The position numbers and the translations under genes were made by a program. The notes under the pieces were generated by a model. The model saw nothing but the letters and a program-made list of their open reading frames with translations, was not told where the DNA came from and searched no databases. A stretch of 64,000 nt of DNA from Rutpela maculata (lineage: Eukaryota; Arthropoda; Insecta; Coleoptera; Cerambycidae), in NCBI GenBank assembly GCA_936432065.2, contig OW386287.2, forward strand, positions 1,612,001 through 1,676,000, read 5' to 3'. Of this stretch, positions 1-12,090 are shown in pieces. Positions within the stretch are counted from its first letter, which is position 1, and each line of letters begins with the position of its first letter.

Positions 1-1692
1 ATTTTCATTCTGAAGTTAGAAAATTTGACTTTGTAATTGCAATTCATGTGTAATTAATGTACATTTATAGAATTTAATTGTTATTACCAGTAAGTAATAT
101 AAAATTCATTAAGGTAAACACACTATTTTATTCCGGTGTGTGAAAATATAATCAAGGCGTGTGGCAAATTCTTTGCCGCACGGCGTGCGGCAAAGTGATA
201 TTTTCTGCAGTCATTTTGAATTTAGAAAATTTGACTTTCAGCACAATCGTAGAAAAAAATCATTATATTATTATATTATTTTGTTATATTTCTAAAATTC
301 ATTAACATATTAATATAATGACCTATTCTCAGATTTTCCTTAAATCATGATGATTTTTCTCCACTATGTACTTATTGTTTTCTGAAATTCAATACGTTTA
401 TTTAATTTTTGCAAAAACATTATTTCAGTAACGACAAAATTGAAACATTAATTAATTCTAGGTGTACCTGTTAAATTCTACTGCAACCAACTTCATTCCA
501 CTTTGCACAAAGAACACATTCATCGAATAAAGTTTTAATATTAATACATTGCAATATATGGCAGCACCAACAAATATCTCTAAAATGATGTTATAAAACT
601 GGTATATGTTTTATATGGCCCAATGCGATAAAGTTTGAATATAAATAGCGATCACGGTTTGTCCGCTGTCCCCTTATGGCACATTGATGGTTGGTCCGGT
701 TGTAGACGCTATTCACAAGGTCATCTTCATAATTACAAAGAATTTGTTAGTTTTAATTACTTATAAAAACTCAATGGTTTCTAAAGACATCTACATGGTT
801 GAAAATTTAAAACAATGATTTTATTATATTCGCTGTTAGAATATATTGGTCAATGAAGGCAAAGCAGTTAAACGAGAAGAAATAAGGGTTCATTAGAATT
901 AAATAAAAAAAAATAGTATGAATTTCCAATGCTAGATTTGAGTAAAAACTGCTGTAAAAATACTGTAAAAAATTAGCACTTCTGAAAATTTTCATAGTGA
1001 TTTAGATACCCCTAGAACTAGCATAGTTTACTCTCCGCCGTTTTTGAAAATAAGTTAATTATCTATAATTACTATACTTGTAATTTTAATATCCTGATGA
1101 TGCCATCTTTATTGGTGAAACATTCGTCAGCATACTATGCAGTATTTTTGTTTTTGTATAATTTTATCAAAATCGATATTTTTCAAAAAGATGGAGTTCT
1201 CCTCTGGCTAACCCTAATTTACTGTTTAAATTGCGATACAATCGGTCTTTTTTGTCGTGAGTTACCGTGTTTATAATAAACATGATGGACGGACAGACAA
1301 ATGGATATTTTGAAAGTTGTTCACAATTCGCTTTATGTTATGAAAATTCAAATAATATTTACGTTTTTAGAAATGCGTTGATGAAATACGATATACTTTT
1401 TGTTTTTGTGTTTGTGAAAAGTATAATAAGTATATATAATCAAAGAACTCTGTGGGGTGATAATTTGGACATTTACCTTTTCTCTAATAAATTTAAATCT
1501 TTTGTGACTAAAACTCATCTCTGTCTTGTTTCCTGTACATTAAGGTAACTTCTGTTTATCTACTTTCTAATTTTTATATGAAATTGTAAATATTTTGTAC
1601 AAACGAAAACGCCAATCAAGTATACACAGAACCTGTACAGACGAAATTAGAACTATATGTCGAGCACTGTTTAAATTCTGTAAACGTTTTAG
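1..1692. other. Upstream intron of the chitin deacetylase gene (non-coding)
   Basis: AT-rich sequence before the first recognisable exon. The LDLa exon needs upstream exons for a signal peptide and a chitin-binding module, and I find none here, so I infer this is intron. A 93-codon open frame at 1267-1548 has no recognisable domain. A short run near 1093-1130 resembles sequence often seen near insect retroelement ends, but I cannot assign it. A hairpin at 142-206 is listed separately. Confidence 0.55.
142..206. repeat. Small GC-rich hairpin
   Basis: A 12-bp stem (CTTTGCCGCACG at 171-182 against its complement at 184-195) with a one-base loop sits inside weaker outer arms at 142-154 and 197-206. 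A direct repeat of TTAGAAAATTTGACTTT lies on both sides (17-33 and 222-238). It may be a tiny palindromic element. It has no known function. Confidence 0.5.
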
Positions 1693-1842
1693 AACCTAGG
1701 AAGATACTTCCGATATTTAAGACTGATGAGCCCCAATGCCCTGATGGCAAGTTGTTGTGCGGTAATGGAGAATGTCTCGACAAAGAGCTTTTTTGTAATG
1801 GAAAGCCAGACTGTAAGGACGAATCTGACGAAAACGCTTGTG
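1693..1842 (+). CDS. serp: Chitin deacetylase CDA1 (Serpentine-like), LDLa exon
   Basis: Internal exon of a secreted chitin deacetylase. The acceptor is the TTTTAG ending at 1692; the donor is GTGAGA at 1843. The frame enters with two bases of a split codon and leaves in phase 1. It encodes a short basic linker and then a complete LDL-receptor class A module of about 36 residues with six cysteines and the acidic calcium-binding end CKDESDENAC. In insect group I/II CDAs this module lies between an N-terminal chitin-binding domain and the catalytic domain, as here. The first methionine available (1726) is internal and is not a real start; the true start lies upstream of the window. The following intron is only 61 bp (1843-1903). 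The acceptor choice is inferred from frame and from family linker sequence as I remember it. Confidence 0.85.
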
Positions 1843-1903
1843 GTGAGATATCAGTCCCTAGATCTTGTAGCGATTTTTTTTTTAATTTCGATTTTGTTTC
1901 CAG

Positions 1904-3060
1904 ATGTCGACACCGACCCCAATCGTGCCCCAGACTGTGATCCTACGCAGTGCGTTCTTCCCGACTGTTTTTGCTCCGCTGACGGTACCAGAATTCCCGG
2001 CCAGCTCGAGCCGGCTAACGTACCACAGATGATCACCATCTCTTTCAACGGAGCCGTCAACGTCGACAACATCGACTTGTACGAGGAAGTATTTGCCGGT
2101 ACCCGCGCTAACCCCAATGGATGTCAAATTCGCGGCACTTTCTTCGTTTCCCACAAGTACACTAACTACTCTGCCGTACAGGATTTGCATAGACGCGGTC
2201 ACGAAATCGCCGTTTTCTCCCTAACTCACAAAGAAGATCCTAACTATTGGTCTCAAGGTTCGTACGACGATTGGTTGGCCGAAATGGCAGGCGGTCGTTT
2301 GATTATTGAGCGTTTCGCGAACATCACCGACGGTTCTATTATTGGAGTACGGGCACCTTACTTGAGGGTAGGCGGCAACAAGCAATTCGAAATGATGGCC
2401 GATCAGTTCTTCGTCTACGACGCCTCTATCACGGCTTCTTTGGGACGTGTACCCATCTGGCCTTACACATTGTACTTCAGGATGCCACACAAGTGTAACG
2501 GAAACGCTCACAACTGTCCCAGTAGGAGTCACCCAGTATGGGAAATGGTGATGAATGAATTGGATAGGAGAGACGATCCAACCTTTGATGAATCTCTCCC
2601 CGGTTGTCACATGGTAGATTCTTGCTCCAACATTCAAACAGGAGACCAGTTCGGGCGTCTGTTAAGACACAACTTCAACCGACATTTCAACACCAACCGT
2701 GCCCCATTAGGTCTTAACTTCCACGCTTCTTGGTTGAAGAGCAAGAAGGAATTCAAAGAAGAGCTCATCAAGTTCATCGAAGAGATGTTGGGACGTAACG
2801 ACGTGTATTTCGTCACGAATCTCCAAGTGATTCAGTGGATGCAGAACCCCACTGAATTGAACGGCCTCCGCGACTTCCAAGAATGGAAAGAAAAGTGTGA
2901 TATCAAGGGACAACCCTATTGTTCCTTGCCTAACTCGTGTCCTTTAACCACCAGGGAACTACCAGGAGAAACCCTACGTCTATTTACGTGTATGGAATGT
3001 CCCAACAATTATCCATGGATACTAGATCCAACAGGAGATGGATTCTCCGTTAGGAAGTAA
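1904..3060 (+). CDS. serp: Chitin deacetylase CDA1 (Serpentine-like), terminal exon with the CE4 domain
   Basis: Terminal exon of 385 codons ending in TAA at 3058-3060. The acceptor is TTTCCAG ending at 1903; with the previous exon it restores a split Asp codon. It encodes a cysteine-rich linker (CVLPDCFCSADG) and a polysaccharide deacetylase (CE4) domain. Enzymes of this family remove N-acetyl groups from chitin in the extracellular matrix; the insect group I members shape tracheal tubes and cuticle. Kept motifs include FFVSHKYTNYSAV, RAPYLRVGG, the region around FRMPHKCNGNAHNCPSRSH, and the NFHASWL segment, and the C-terminal CMECPNNYPWILDPTGDG. Odd: the usual TFDD motif reads SFNGAVN (2041-2061), and the usual HSxTH zinc site reads FSLTH (2215-2229), so two metal or catalytic positions appear replaced. 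CDA1/serp is favoured over CDA2/verm from the remembered C-terminal sequence; the family is certain, the paralogue less so. Confidence 0.93.
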
Positions 3061-3250
3061 TTTATTTAATGTAATTTTCATCTTAAAGATGTTTTTATTT
3101 AAAAGACTTTGTACATAGCTATAATCAATTTCCTACTATCTACATCAATTTTCAACGTAAAACTTAGGACTTGCCAAATCTTTCTCTTTTCTACATTTTT
3201 TTTTATGAACAAACATGATGTTATATAATAAAACAATTGTTAAATAAAAA
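3061..3250 (+). terminator. Chitin deacetylase 3'UTR with two poly(A) signals
   Basis: AT-rich sequence after the stop codon holds two canonical AATAAA hexamers at 3227-3232 and 3243-3248. Either could set the 3' end, giving a 3'UTR of about 190 nt. Confidence 0.65.
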
Positions 3251-4952
3251 ACTAAAAAATAATGCTTATTTCGTTGATTTAAAAAGTCATTTGGATGTAA
3301 CGGTTTTTATTTGTGATACCATGAAAGTTTAAAACCTAGACATTATGTGTTAGGTGAAAATTTGAGCTTTACTATAAATCTTTGCAATTTTCTCTGTACA
3401 CGTTGCTCCTACTTACCCAGGCAGAAGACTGCCGTCATCTTGAAGTCATTTTTTGGTCACTTGAAAGGCCATTGTGACCTTTGGAATGAAATAACAATGA
3501 CGTAAAAATGACAGCCCACATTGTGACGTCACATTGACGTCATTTAGCTACGTTTATCTGATTATATGTACAAGCTACTTTTGATTAATTAAAATAAATG
3601 TACATTTGAGAAATATAATAAACCAATTTGGTGCGAAATGGCACGTGAATCTTAGTGGGCTCTGGCTCTAGAAGGTTTCCATTTTCCAATGTATGATAGA
3701 ATTACGATAGATTACAAGATGAGCCGCTATGTAATGAATGAATATTTAATAGGTTTAACACCCCACCCCACTGATTTTATGCTACCTACTATCTCAGCCC
3801 AGCCACAGAATAATAATCTTTAACCTGATCATTGTAAAATCCAGTCAAATCATCCGACGTTTTTTGAATGTACTTAAATATTGTAATTTATATTATTTAT
3901 TTTCTATGAATTCATTAGAGTATAAGATAAATAGTGACTGATTATTGTCAGTGGTTTGTATGTGGCGCCATCTAGAAATAATTTCAGCAACAAGCTACGT
4001 GGAAAAACATAAAACTCATCCAAAATAAAAAATGACTGTACGTCACATCGACGTCTCAATATGACGTCATAATTTCGCCACCTGACACTGTTGACCAGTG
4101 TTACCTAAAAATTACGTCAAAATGAAATGATAGAATGTGTAACATATAAAAAGTTTAGTAAACCGGCGAAGAGTACGTTTTTAGCTTGTTATAATTTACA
4201 GTTGCTAACTAGACTTTATAAAAATGTTTCTATCGGAAAGGTACAACCTGCAGTAACCTATTTAAGAAAAAAAAGCAAAAAAAAACTCCCTTTTGTGCCA
4301 TTTTCTTACTAAACGTACTAGGCGATTGAGGACAAAAATACAAAAGTTGAAATAAATTTTGAACCATATGTAGTTATTTTGGTTGGAAATGAACTCTTCT
4401 ATCATTCCCGTTCGTTTTATTCACTTATGGGACATCCTGTATACTGAAAATTTACAGTTCTCAAACTTTAACAGTTTAGTACTTTTTTGATTTATCAAAA
4501 ATATTTTGAATACAATACCATGACCCCTTGAACGTTTTCATTCATGCGTGTCAAACAGTGTACCGTCTGCCCCATATTTCTAGCTGTAAAATATGAATTT
4601 CTGTGGCACTCAACGAATGTGATGGCCTAGAGCCGGATTACTTTTTCGTGTACATTCAGTTTTAGCCCTCTCAAACATTGAACCAGTGATTTGGTTGTGA
4701 AAGTGTCGAAAAATGACAGTTTAATGTATGCACAATTCTTAGGTATTACTAACAAATATAGACTTGGTGCTACAAAAAAAAACAAAATATTAAAACAAAA
4801 AATGAGAATAATCCGATTTCTTCGTACACTTTTATTAATTCATATTACTTCTAGCTCGTGGATCAAATATTGTCTTAAAAAATTCATAGCAAAAGTGATT
4901 ATTTGCAACACCAACAACTTCTGAATAACAATAGTCCAGTCAATGACTGGTT
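3251..4952. other. Intergenic region downstream of chitin deacetylase
   Basis: No credible gene. It holds the cluster of palindromic CRE-like sites listed separately and, near 4420-4442, a stretch ending GGGACATCCTGTATAC, a form of the ACACCCTGTATA sequence that recurs at foldback ends elsewhere in this window. This suggests an element boundary, but I did not find its partner. The open frames at 4127-4312 and 4691-4924 show no domain. Confidence 0.5.
3524..4069. promoter_or_regulatory. Cluster of CRE/ATF-type palindromes (TGACGTCA)
   Basis: Perfect TGACGTCA octamers lie at 3524-3531, 3535-3542 and 4062-4069. Partial sites (TGACGTAA near 3499, ACGTCACA near 4040, a GACGTC near 4050) surround them. 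Three perfect copies within 550 bp of AT-rich DNA is more than expected by chance. The octamer is the CREB/ATF site, but these copies may simply belong to the ends of an unrecognised repeat. There is no evidence for a promoter here. Confidence 0.4.
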
Positions 4953-5490
4953 TCTAGAGGGAAATGCTGAGATCACAATTTTTGAGTGTAGAGGGCTGTG
5001 TTTGGACTATTTAGGAGGTAAACATACCAAAAGTTCCTGACCGTAGGAGGTGGGGGGGGGGTGCAGGGGGGCTCGAAAAAGGTCCTGGTTTTTGGTTTTT
5101 CGCTCATATCTTGAAAACGGTTAGCCCTAATCGAAAAGTGGCTATATGCAAAATTAAAGCTGACTAATTTTCTACAATAATGTTTCTATTAATTATTTTC
5201 GTATCTGCTATGGTTCAGTAATGAATTGTATTGTATATCTTTTGACTGTATTCTAACTTTATTATAAATTTATTATAAATTGAAAATAAATTTTAATAAT
5301 CTTCGTAAAAAAAATTTCTTGTACAGATATATCCGTTTCACAACAGACTGAACTGAAATATCGAATAAAAAATGTCTTTGCGTCTGTAAGTGTGTGTGTT
5401 CGTGTATATCTATGTGTGCGTGTATACCGCTTCTTGTAAACACGATAACTTCTGTTAGACTTAAAATATTTGATTATAATTTGGAACATG

Positions 5491-5854
5491 TGTAAAACAA
5501 CATATTACAATAATCCCTATTGAAATTGGGTCATATCTGTAATACATGGTGATAACCAGAAGTCTACAATTCTCACTTCATAATAACGTTATTAAAAATA
5601 CCATGTTCCATATTTTAGGATAACACTGATATATCATCTAATTTAAATAAAGTTGGTTTGCCTAACATACACCCGGTATATTGGGGTTTAGAAATCTTAT
5701 ATATCTTCTTATTTTTGTATGCTTAGTAATATTTTGCTCTGAAATTAAAATAAAACGTATTTTACGTATGAGAGTTTGTAGGCTTCTGGTTATCACCATG
5801 TATTACAGATATGGACCAATTTCAATAGGGATTATGGTAATATGCTGTTTTACA
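5491..5854. mobile_element. 364-bp foldback nested in the left arm of the 4953-8889 element
   Basis: Begins TGTAAAACAACATATTAC and ends with its near-complement at 5854; arms of about 75 bp pair (5491-5567 with 5776-5854). It interrupts the left arm of the host element, while the matching point in the right arm (about 8370-8380) is uninterrupted, so it inserted after the arms formed. No ORF is needed to explain it. Confidence 0.8.
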
Positions 5855-6579
5855 TATAGTCTGGGTCCAACAGTACGAAATCGCTCTAAATTCCAAGTAA
5901 CCTGTTCTGACATGATGTACATTTTTCAACTTCAGATTTGCAAAAAGGGTTATATAGGACACCAGAAATGACTTGTCGGATTCTTATCAGCTCTTGCATA
6001 ACTTCTTAAATGATAAGAAAAGAGACGAACTGATAATTCCTAAAAAAATGTTTTTTAATACATAACACGTCCTGTAAAAGAAACTATTAGTGCTATCCAT
6101 CTAATTTTTTTATAGTATACATTAAAGACATAAGCGCTTTTAAATATGTTTAGTTTTTTGGGAAAAAAATATGAAATCTGTAACTATAAAATGTTGTAGT
6201 AAGAATTTCAACATACGAGCAAGTACTTCAATTTTAAATTTTTTGTGTATAAACTATGCTAACAAACATACCCAATATATTGAAAATGTTTTTAAGACAA
6301 GAACTAAGTTGATATTGCATATAGTATTCGAGTTGTGAATTTTTAAAATGGGTGCATGATGCGGCGCATGTAATAAAGGCGACAGCTCTCCTAAAATTCA
6401 TAAAGCGCATGAAAACAGTTTACAGTGGAATTAGCTGGTATGTTTATGTTTACTAGGCGTATGTACTTATGTATATAGTGTTATACTTGTTTGTCTTAAC
6501 ATTTTAACATTATAAAAACTATTTGTGTTTGATTGTTTAAATCGATTGATTATTGTTTGCGGTTCATATTTATTATTTA

Positions 6580-6985
6580 CTAGCTATGCCCGCGGTTACG
6601 TTCGCGTGGAATTTTGAAATTGACTAAAAAGCTTCTTTATAAACGACGTTTGAAGTAGAATCGCCATTCTGGAATATTTCAGAAAACTCACAAATTTTCT
6701 GGAATATTCCAGAGTACTCTCGAATTTTCTGGAATATTACAGAAGTTTAATCTTAAAAGTTTATGCCGTGCAAATACGCTTATTGTAGAGATCAAGCTGT
6801 ATCTCCTTTTCTACTAGACCGATTTTCATAAAACTTGGCTTAGTCTAGGCCGATTTCGATGAAATAAGAACTAAATGTTACTCCAAGCTTAGATGAACCT
6901 CATTGGTTCAGTAGTTTCTGCGTGATGCGCGTTCAAACAGACAAGCAGACAAACAGAGAAAAATTCCAAAATCTGTCTTAATGTA
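6580..6985 (-). mobile_element. Helitron-like segment (candidate 3' end at 6580)
   Basis: Read on the minus strand the segment ends CCGCGGGCATAGCTAG followed by T, with a short CGCG-based stem just inside. Helitrons end in CTRR after a small hairpin and insert between A and T, which fits the A at 6579. On the plus strand it starts with the ACTAGCTATGCCCGCGG sequence common in repeated elements of many insects, and near 6930-6955 it has a CAGAC-rich tail. The 5' end is not defined. The assignment rests on terminal sequence only, with no Rep/helicase coding. Confidence 0.4.
6666..6745. promoter_or_regulatory. Triple heat-shock-element array
   Basis: Three copies of TTCTGGAATATT followed by nCAGAn occur at 6666-6685, 6696-6715 and 6726-6745, exactly 30 bp apart. 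Each parses into four adjacent 5-bp units of the nTTCn/nGAAn type, with three of the four units perfect (ATTCT GGAAT ATTTC AGAAA in the first). HSF trimers bind three or more such alternating units. Whether it responds to heat in this genome is not known. Confidence 0.6.
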
Positions 6986-8889
6986 TTCCATTACTCATCT
7001 TACATCCCCCACCAGTTTTTTGCAAATATTTTCAATGTACATACACGTCAACTTTACAAATGTATTATATGTATACGTTTGAAAATTATTAAAAGGTAAA
7101 ATAATTTAATAAAAGTGATTTACGCTCCCTCCCACCGACGGAAGACGCTTTTCAACAACATGTTGCAAATATTATTTTTTTAAACAGTGTTGTGAACCGT
7201 CATTCAAATTACCTCTTGCACACAATTTTGGATGCAGAATTGGAAATCAGGAGCTGGTACCGATAATGTCGACAAAAAAATGTTTATCTGAACTTAAATT
7301 AAAAAGTGCAACTGTAAAATAAAATGCGACACAAAATGTTCTTGTGCGTGCGTTCAGTTGCGTGCTCGTGTGCTGCTTTTCCTGAAAATTGCTTTAAGGG
7401 AAAAAGCAATATGCATCATTTTATAATGATAGTGATTCTGACTAAAATATTAGAATAGTTATACACAAAAATTACATAATATACAACATTAATGTTTTAT
7501 TTAAAATATCTCCCTTTTCTGCTTTCTATTAAATATGCTAAATACCTAAAATAATATTTCTCACTAATGTTTTATTTCTTAAACAATGTAAAAACGAGTA
7601 GAAGTTGTATTCGGACATGGCCAATTGCGAATACCTATTTGATTAACATTTTGCTCGAACACACAATTCACTTTGTATTCATTATTTTTTTTTAAATGAG
7701 TGGCCGCAATCGGCAACGCCCGACTACTACTTTCATTCGTTTCGTTGTATTATTAACATAAAGTAATTCAAATTTGCAATTATATTGAACAATATAGTGC
7801 TTTTTACTATTACACTGTACCAATTATCGTGTAGACTATTTTTATTTTAATGTTGCATAATTACGCGCCTCATAAAAAAATCATAAACAAAAAACTGTAT
7901 ACGTTATCGACAGGATCTTTTTAAAAAAAACTTTTTCAATATATGGACTATATTTGGTAAGCAATTGTATATAAGAATTTCATAAATTTAACATAGTTGT
8001 CCGCATATCGAAATTTTTAGAACGTAAATATCAACTTTTTGATTTTAATTATTTTTTTCAAAAAAAATATTCTTTTCAAAAATACCAACAGCTTAGTTAG
8101 AATCACATATATCTTTTGAGTATACATACCAAAAATCAGATCGGTAGGTTACATAGTTTTTGTTTTAACGGAGAATAACCATTGTAAAACATAATTTTGT
8201 AATTATCAATCCGCCAACTTTTTTGCGATTTCTGAAGTTGCGCAAGAGCAAAAATTAATCCGACAAGTGTTTTCTAGTGCCCCAGATAATGCTCTCTTCA
8301 TTACTTATATCAACATTTGTACGTCATGTCGGAACAGGTCATCTTGATTTTGGAGTGCTTGGACCCGGACTAATATGTTCCAAATTGAAATCAAATATTT
8401 TAAGTCTAACAGAAGTTATCGTTTTTACAAGAAACGTTTTACACGCACACAGATATATACTCACACACACACTTACAGACGAAAGACATTTTTTATTCGA
8501 TATTTCAGTTCAGTCTGCTGTGAAACGGATATCTGTACAAGAAATTTTTTTCTACGATTATTAAAATTTATTTTCAATTTATAATAAATTTTTATAATAA
8601 AGTTAGAATACAGTCAAAAGATATACAATTCATTACTGAACCATAACAGATACGAAAAAAATTAATAGAAACATTATTGTAGAAAATTTAGCTTTAATTT
8701 TGCATACAGCCACTTTTTGATTAGGGCTAACCGTTTTCGAGATATGAGCGAAATACCAAAAACCGGGACCTTCTTCGTGCCCCCTGCATCCCCCCACTTC
8801 CTACGTTCGGGGACTTTTGGTATGTTTCCTCCTAAATAGTCCAAACACAGCTCTCGTCAAAAATTGTGATCTCTGCATTTCCCTCTAGA

Positions 8890-11480
8890 CCCCCTTATTG
8901 AACGTTTATTGAATAGGCTACAAGCAGAACTACGACTATAAAAGTGATGCAAATATTTCAAACTAAATTAAATTATGAAATTAGAGTTAAGTGATGATCA
9001 AGAGCATTCGCAGTCGACAAGAAAATCAGATTACTTTATCCCAGCAGACACAAACCAAGCGAGCTATGATAGTAAAGTTTTAATTTGATTATTTCATACT
9101 TCACATGTAATGAACATGAATGTGATATTTTCAAGAAATAATATTCATCTAATTGAAGCTATAGTATATGCACCTCGACAAACAAGACACTGTCTCACTG
9201 GTTGCCTATATCCGGATAAATTTGCTGTACAATATATATGGCGACATCTGTTGTCATCTTCCCAAAGTAACTAATCCAGGCGCATGTTATTGATTGCAAA
9301 TTCATCTTACCGTTATAACGGTGCTTATTTTGAAACTAATATTTATTTTTGTTTATACCACTCATTGGAAATTATTCAGTTAGGCATTATTAGATCAACT
9401 TTTTATATTTTGCATAGTAAATAACTACAGTTGCTTCAAACACTTACAATTTTCATACTCTTTGTGCTTCGTACTGTGTGAGCAAAAAAAAAATAGGACA
9501 ACTATTTTTTTCTAATGTAAATCTGTCTCTATTTGCACACTTGCAATGAATTTTGACAAGTAACTGACAATGTCACAAAAATTAAAGTTAGATGTACACA
9601 ATTAGATTTTAGCAAAAATGTCAAACGCGTATCGTCAATGAAGTTAATACCAACTGGTGAAAGGTTAGAACTGTTATTATCTTTGAACCGCGTAAGATGT
9701 GATTAAAAAGAAATACAAGAAATAACCTTAACACTAATAGAATACAAATTTAATGAGTTTTAAATTTGAATGTGACCTAATGATAAAAAGGGCACTTCAT
9801 GTACTGTGTGTATGAGTATGTTATTCATAAGCATCAAATTGTACATGTTTACATGTTTACTGCAAAAAATATCAACACTTTTTTTGTTTTGGTAAGAAAT
9901 AATCGAGTTATAATTCCGAGTTCCTCTCTTGCATCTTGCATCCTATAATTTATAGTGGTCTTCTAATTTTGTTTGTATATTTGGTTTCCAACATCTTAGG
10001 ATACTATGTACACTTTTGAAACTTTGCAAGGGTAAAGTTTAGGCTACACACAACTTTGTTATACTGAAAACTGGAAATCGACAAAAATACGACATACAAC
10101 TTCAAGGTGACTATAAGTCAGTTAAAAGACTTTGAGGGTAGCGGTTGACTGTATGCCAAAAAAAATCCGGACTGCTAAAATTAAATATTTGTGGATAGGT
10201 TTGTAATATTCTGCTTTGTAAATTTCTGACAATATCTGCAAATGAAAGAAGAGCTCGCGTTAATATACCTACGGGATGTTTGGTACCCTGATAGAAAATT
10301 TTAAGGAGTGATAGAGGGGGGGTTATTTCGAACCTATATGACCATATATAACGGCCTTTTTACATACTTTTGTTCATTACTAGAATTTTTGTTAGTAAAC
10401 AATATCATTACACTATTGAAAGATTTTGTCTGTTAAATATTGTTTTTCTGATCTTCAATAGGTGTTTCCTCAAAACAATACAAAAAGGAGTTCGAAAGGG
10501 GATTTCAAGAAATTAGCATAAAAATTAAAACGCTTGAGTGCGTTTGTGTAGAATTTAATTTGAAATTTAAAGAGCATTTTCTCAAAAATAGCATACACAT
10601 ATGAAATACATTTAAATAAATTTGAAAACTTCTTTGTTGTATGATGAAATGCTAATACATTCAATAAAAAACATATTCTGTAGACAGAAAAGTTGATTAG
10701 ATGGGAAACTAAGCACCTACATCGTTTCTATCTATGTATATTATGATGTTTGGCATCAATGAAAGAAAGAAGCAATTAAGAACAATTTAATCTTCTGATG
10801 TTCAAAATGCGAGTCACCGTTTCTAATACATCCACAGGCTCTTCTCACTCGGTGGTGGTGACGCTTAGTCACATTTGTTTTTTTTTTAATTCTTGCATCT
10901 GATGCATTAATTTTCCTGATGGGATGGTCGCGGTCAGTTATTTCAACCTCGTTCTTTCATTCGTCCCTAGATGGCAAAGTCGAGAGGTGTCAAGTCTGGG
11001 GACCTTGTTGGTCACAATATCTAAAAAGGCAGACATTAAAATCTATGATACTTTGTATAATGGTATTTATATAGTCACATAGGTTCTAATCACTATCACC
11101 CCCCTTACAATTGTCTATCGATGTACTAAATATCGTGTATACAGCAACAAACTGACGGACTACGGACATTATTGCGGTAATAGTTAGATTGATGCAGTGA
11201 GGGTCAACTACACACAATACTTATCAGTTAATATCTAGTACTGGAAAAAAATCATGATTACCTATTTTGCATTTTCTTAGGCAAGTGCAAGAAAGTAGAC
11301 ACCAAAAATAAGTATTTGAATGGAACTTTCATATTCTTTGATCATGATTAATGAAAACTATTGCTATTCCAAACTAATTGGTGTCAAAAGCATTTCAAGA
11401 AGCTGTTAAAATTGAAAAAGTCTGTATTTCAATTGGTTCATTAATAAATAATATGTGTACCGCCATATAGAAAGGACCCA
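8890..11480. other. Repeat-poor intergenic DNA, no gene seen
   Basis: AT-rich sequence with no supported ORF or RNA gene. The 64-codon frame at 10470-10664 lacks any recognisable feature. I see no strong inverted repeats here. Confidence 0.4.
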
Positions 11481-11708
11481 GGGGCTCAATTCTCGAATCT
11501 CATTAGTAAGTCACATTCGACTTTGGGAAAATATCTACCGAAATTTGCACGACTCTAAAAAATATGCATTATCGAATGTCACATTCTACAATTTTGAGCA
11601 GATGTTCAACGAATGTGTAAAAAAATTTTAGAGTCTTGCAAATTTCGTTAGATATTTTCCCAAAGACGAATGCAACTTTTACTAATAGAGATTCGAGAAT
11701 TGAGCCCC
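11481..11708. mobile_element. 228-bp MITE with GGGGCTCAATTCTCGAATCTC-type ends
   Basis: The left end GGGGCTCAATTCTCGAATC (11481) is repeated inverted at the right end (to 11708). The whole element folds on itself: TTTGGGAAAATATCTA on the left pairs with TAGATATTTTCCCAAA on the right. No coding. Superfamily not determined; no clear target duplication. Confidence 0.85.
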
Positions 11709-11976
11709 AGATCTTCGATTCTAGCAGAGCTGTGCTAAGTACAAAAAAAAATACTTAAGTACAATTACTTTTCGAAAAATGCATTTAAATGCTATTACAA
11801 TTACATTACAACAGGATATGGGTCATTTCTTAAACGTTTCACTAAAGAAAAAACATACATGCGAGTCGAATTGTCAACTTTTTTTTTTTTTAGGTTTGTT
11901 AAAAAGAAAATTTTACGTCTAATGAAAAATAAAAGTCACTATACTGTGTGCCCGCAATGTTTTCTTTAATGGCAAG

Positions 11977-12090
11977 ATAATCAGGCCTATGATGGAACGA
12001 TTATGTTATTTAACATCACCTGTTATGTTGAGGCATTATGAACATAGGTATTATTAATAACGTAAACGTTCCATCATGGGGCTGATTAAA
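11977..12090. mobile_element. Short palindromic MITE
   Basis: Arms of about 35 bp (GATAATCAGGCCTATGATGG at 11977 and its near-complement ending at 12090) flank about 45 bp. ATGATGGAACG is shared perfectly between the arms. No coding content. Confidence 0.65.

Larger units (their letters stand above)
4953..8889. mobile_element. Large foldback element with long interrupted inverted arms
   Basis: The two ends are inverted copies. The left arm begins TCTAGAGGGAAATG at 4953 and the right arm ends with its complement at 8889. Segment 4953-5490 pairs with about 8380-8889, and 5855-6005 pairs with about 8225-8370. The left arm is split by a smaller foldback (5491-5854). The arms share a sub-terminal AGGAGGTAAACATAC motif and a G/C-run with the element at 29294-30103, so they form one family. 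The roughly 2.2-kb core carries no intact ORF; it holds the Helitron-like segment with heat-shock motifs. The 69- to 95-codon frames inside the arms (5262-5489, 8277-8584) are by-products of arm sequence. Non-autonomous; superfamily unknown; no clear target duplication. Confidence 0.85.

Noticed and set aside
1267..1548. 93-codon open frame upstream of the deacetylase exons
   Set aside because: No domain, no splice sites in phase with the LDLa exon, ordinary AT-rich composition.
1726..3060. A single intronless 444-codon deacetylase ORF
   Set aside because: The reading across 1843-1903 is intron with GTGAGA and TTTCCAG sites; the LDLa module lies in another frame until it is removed.
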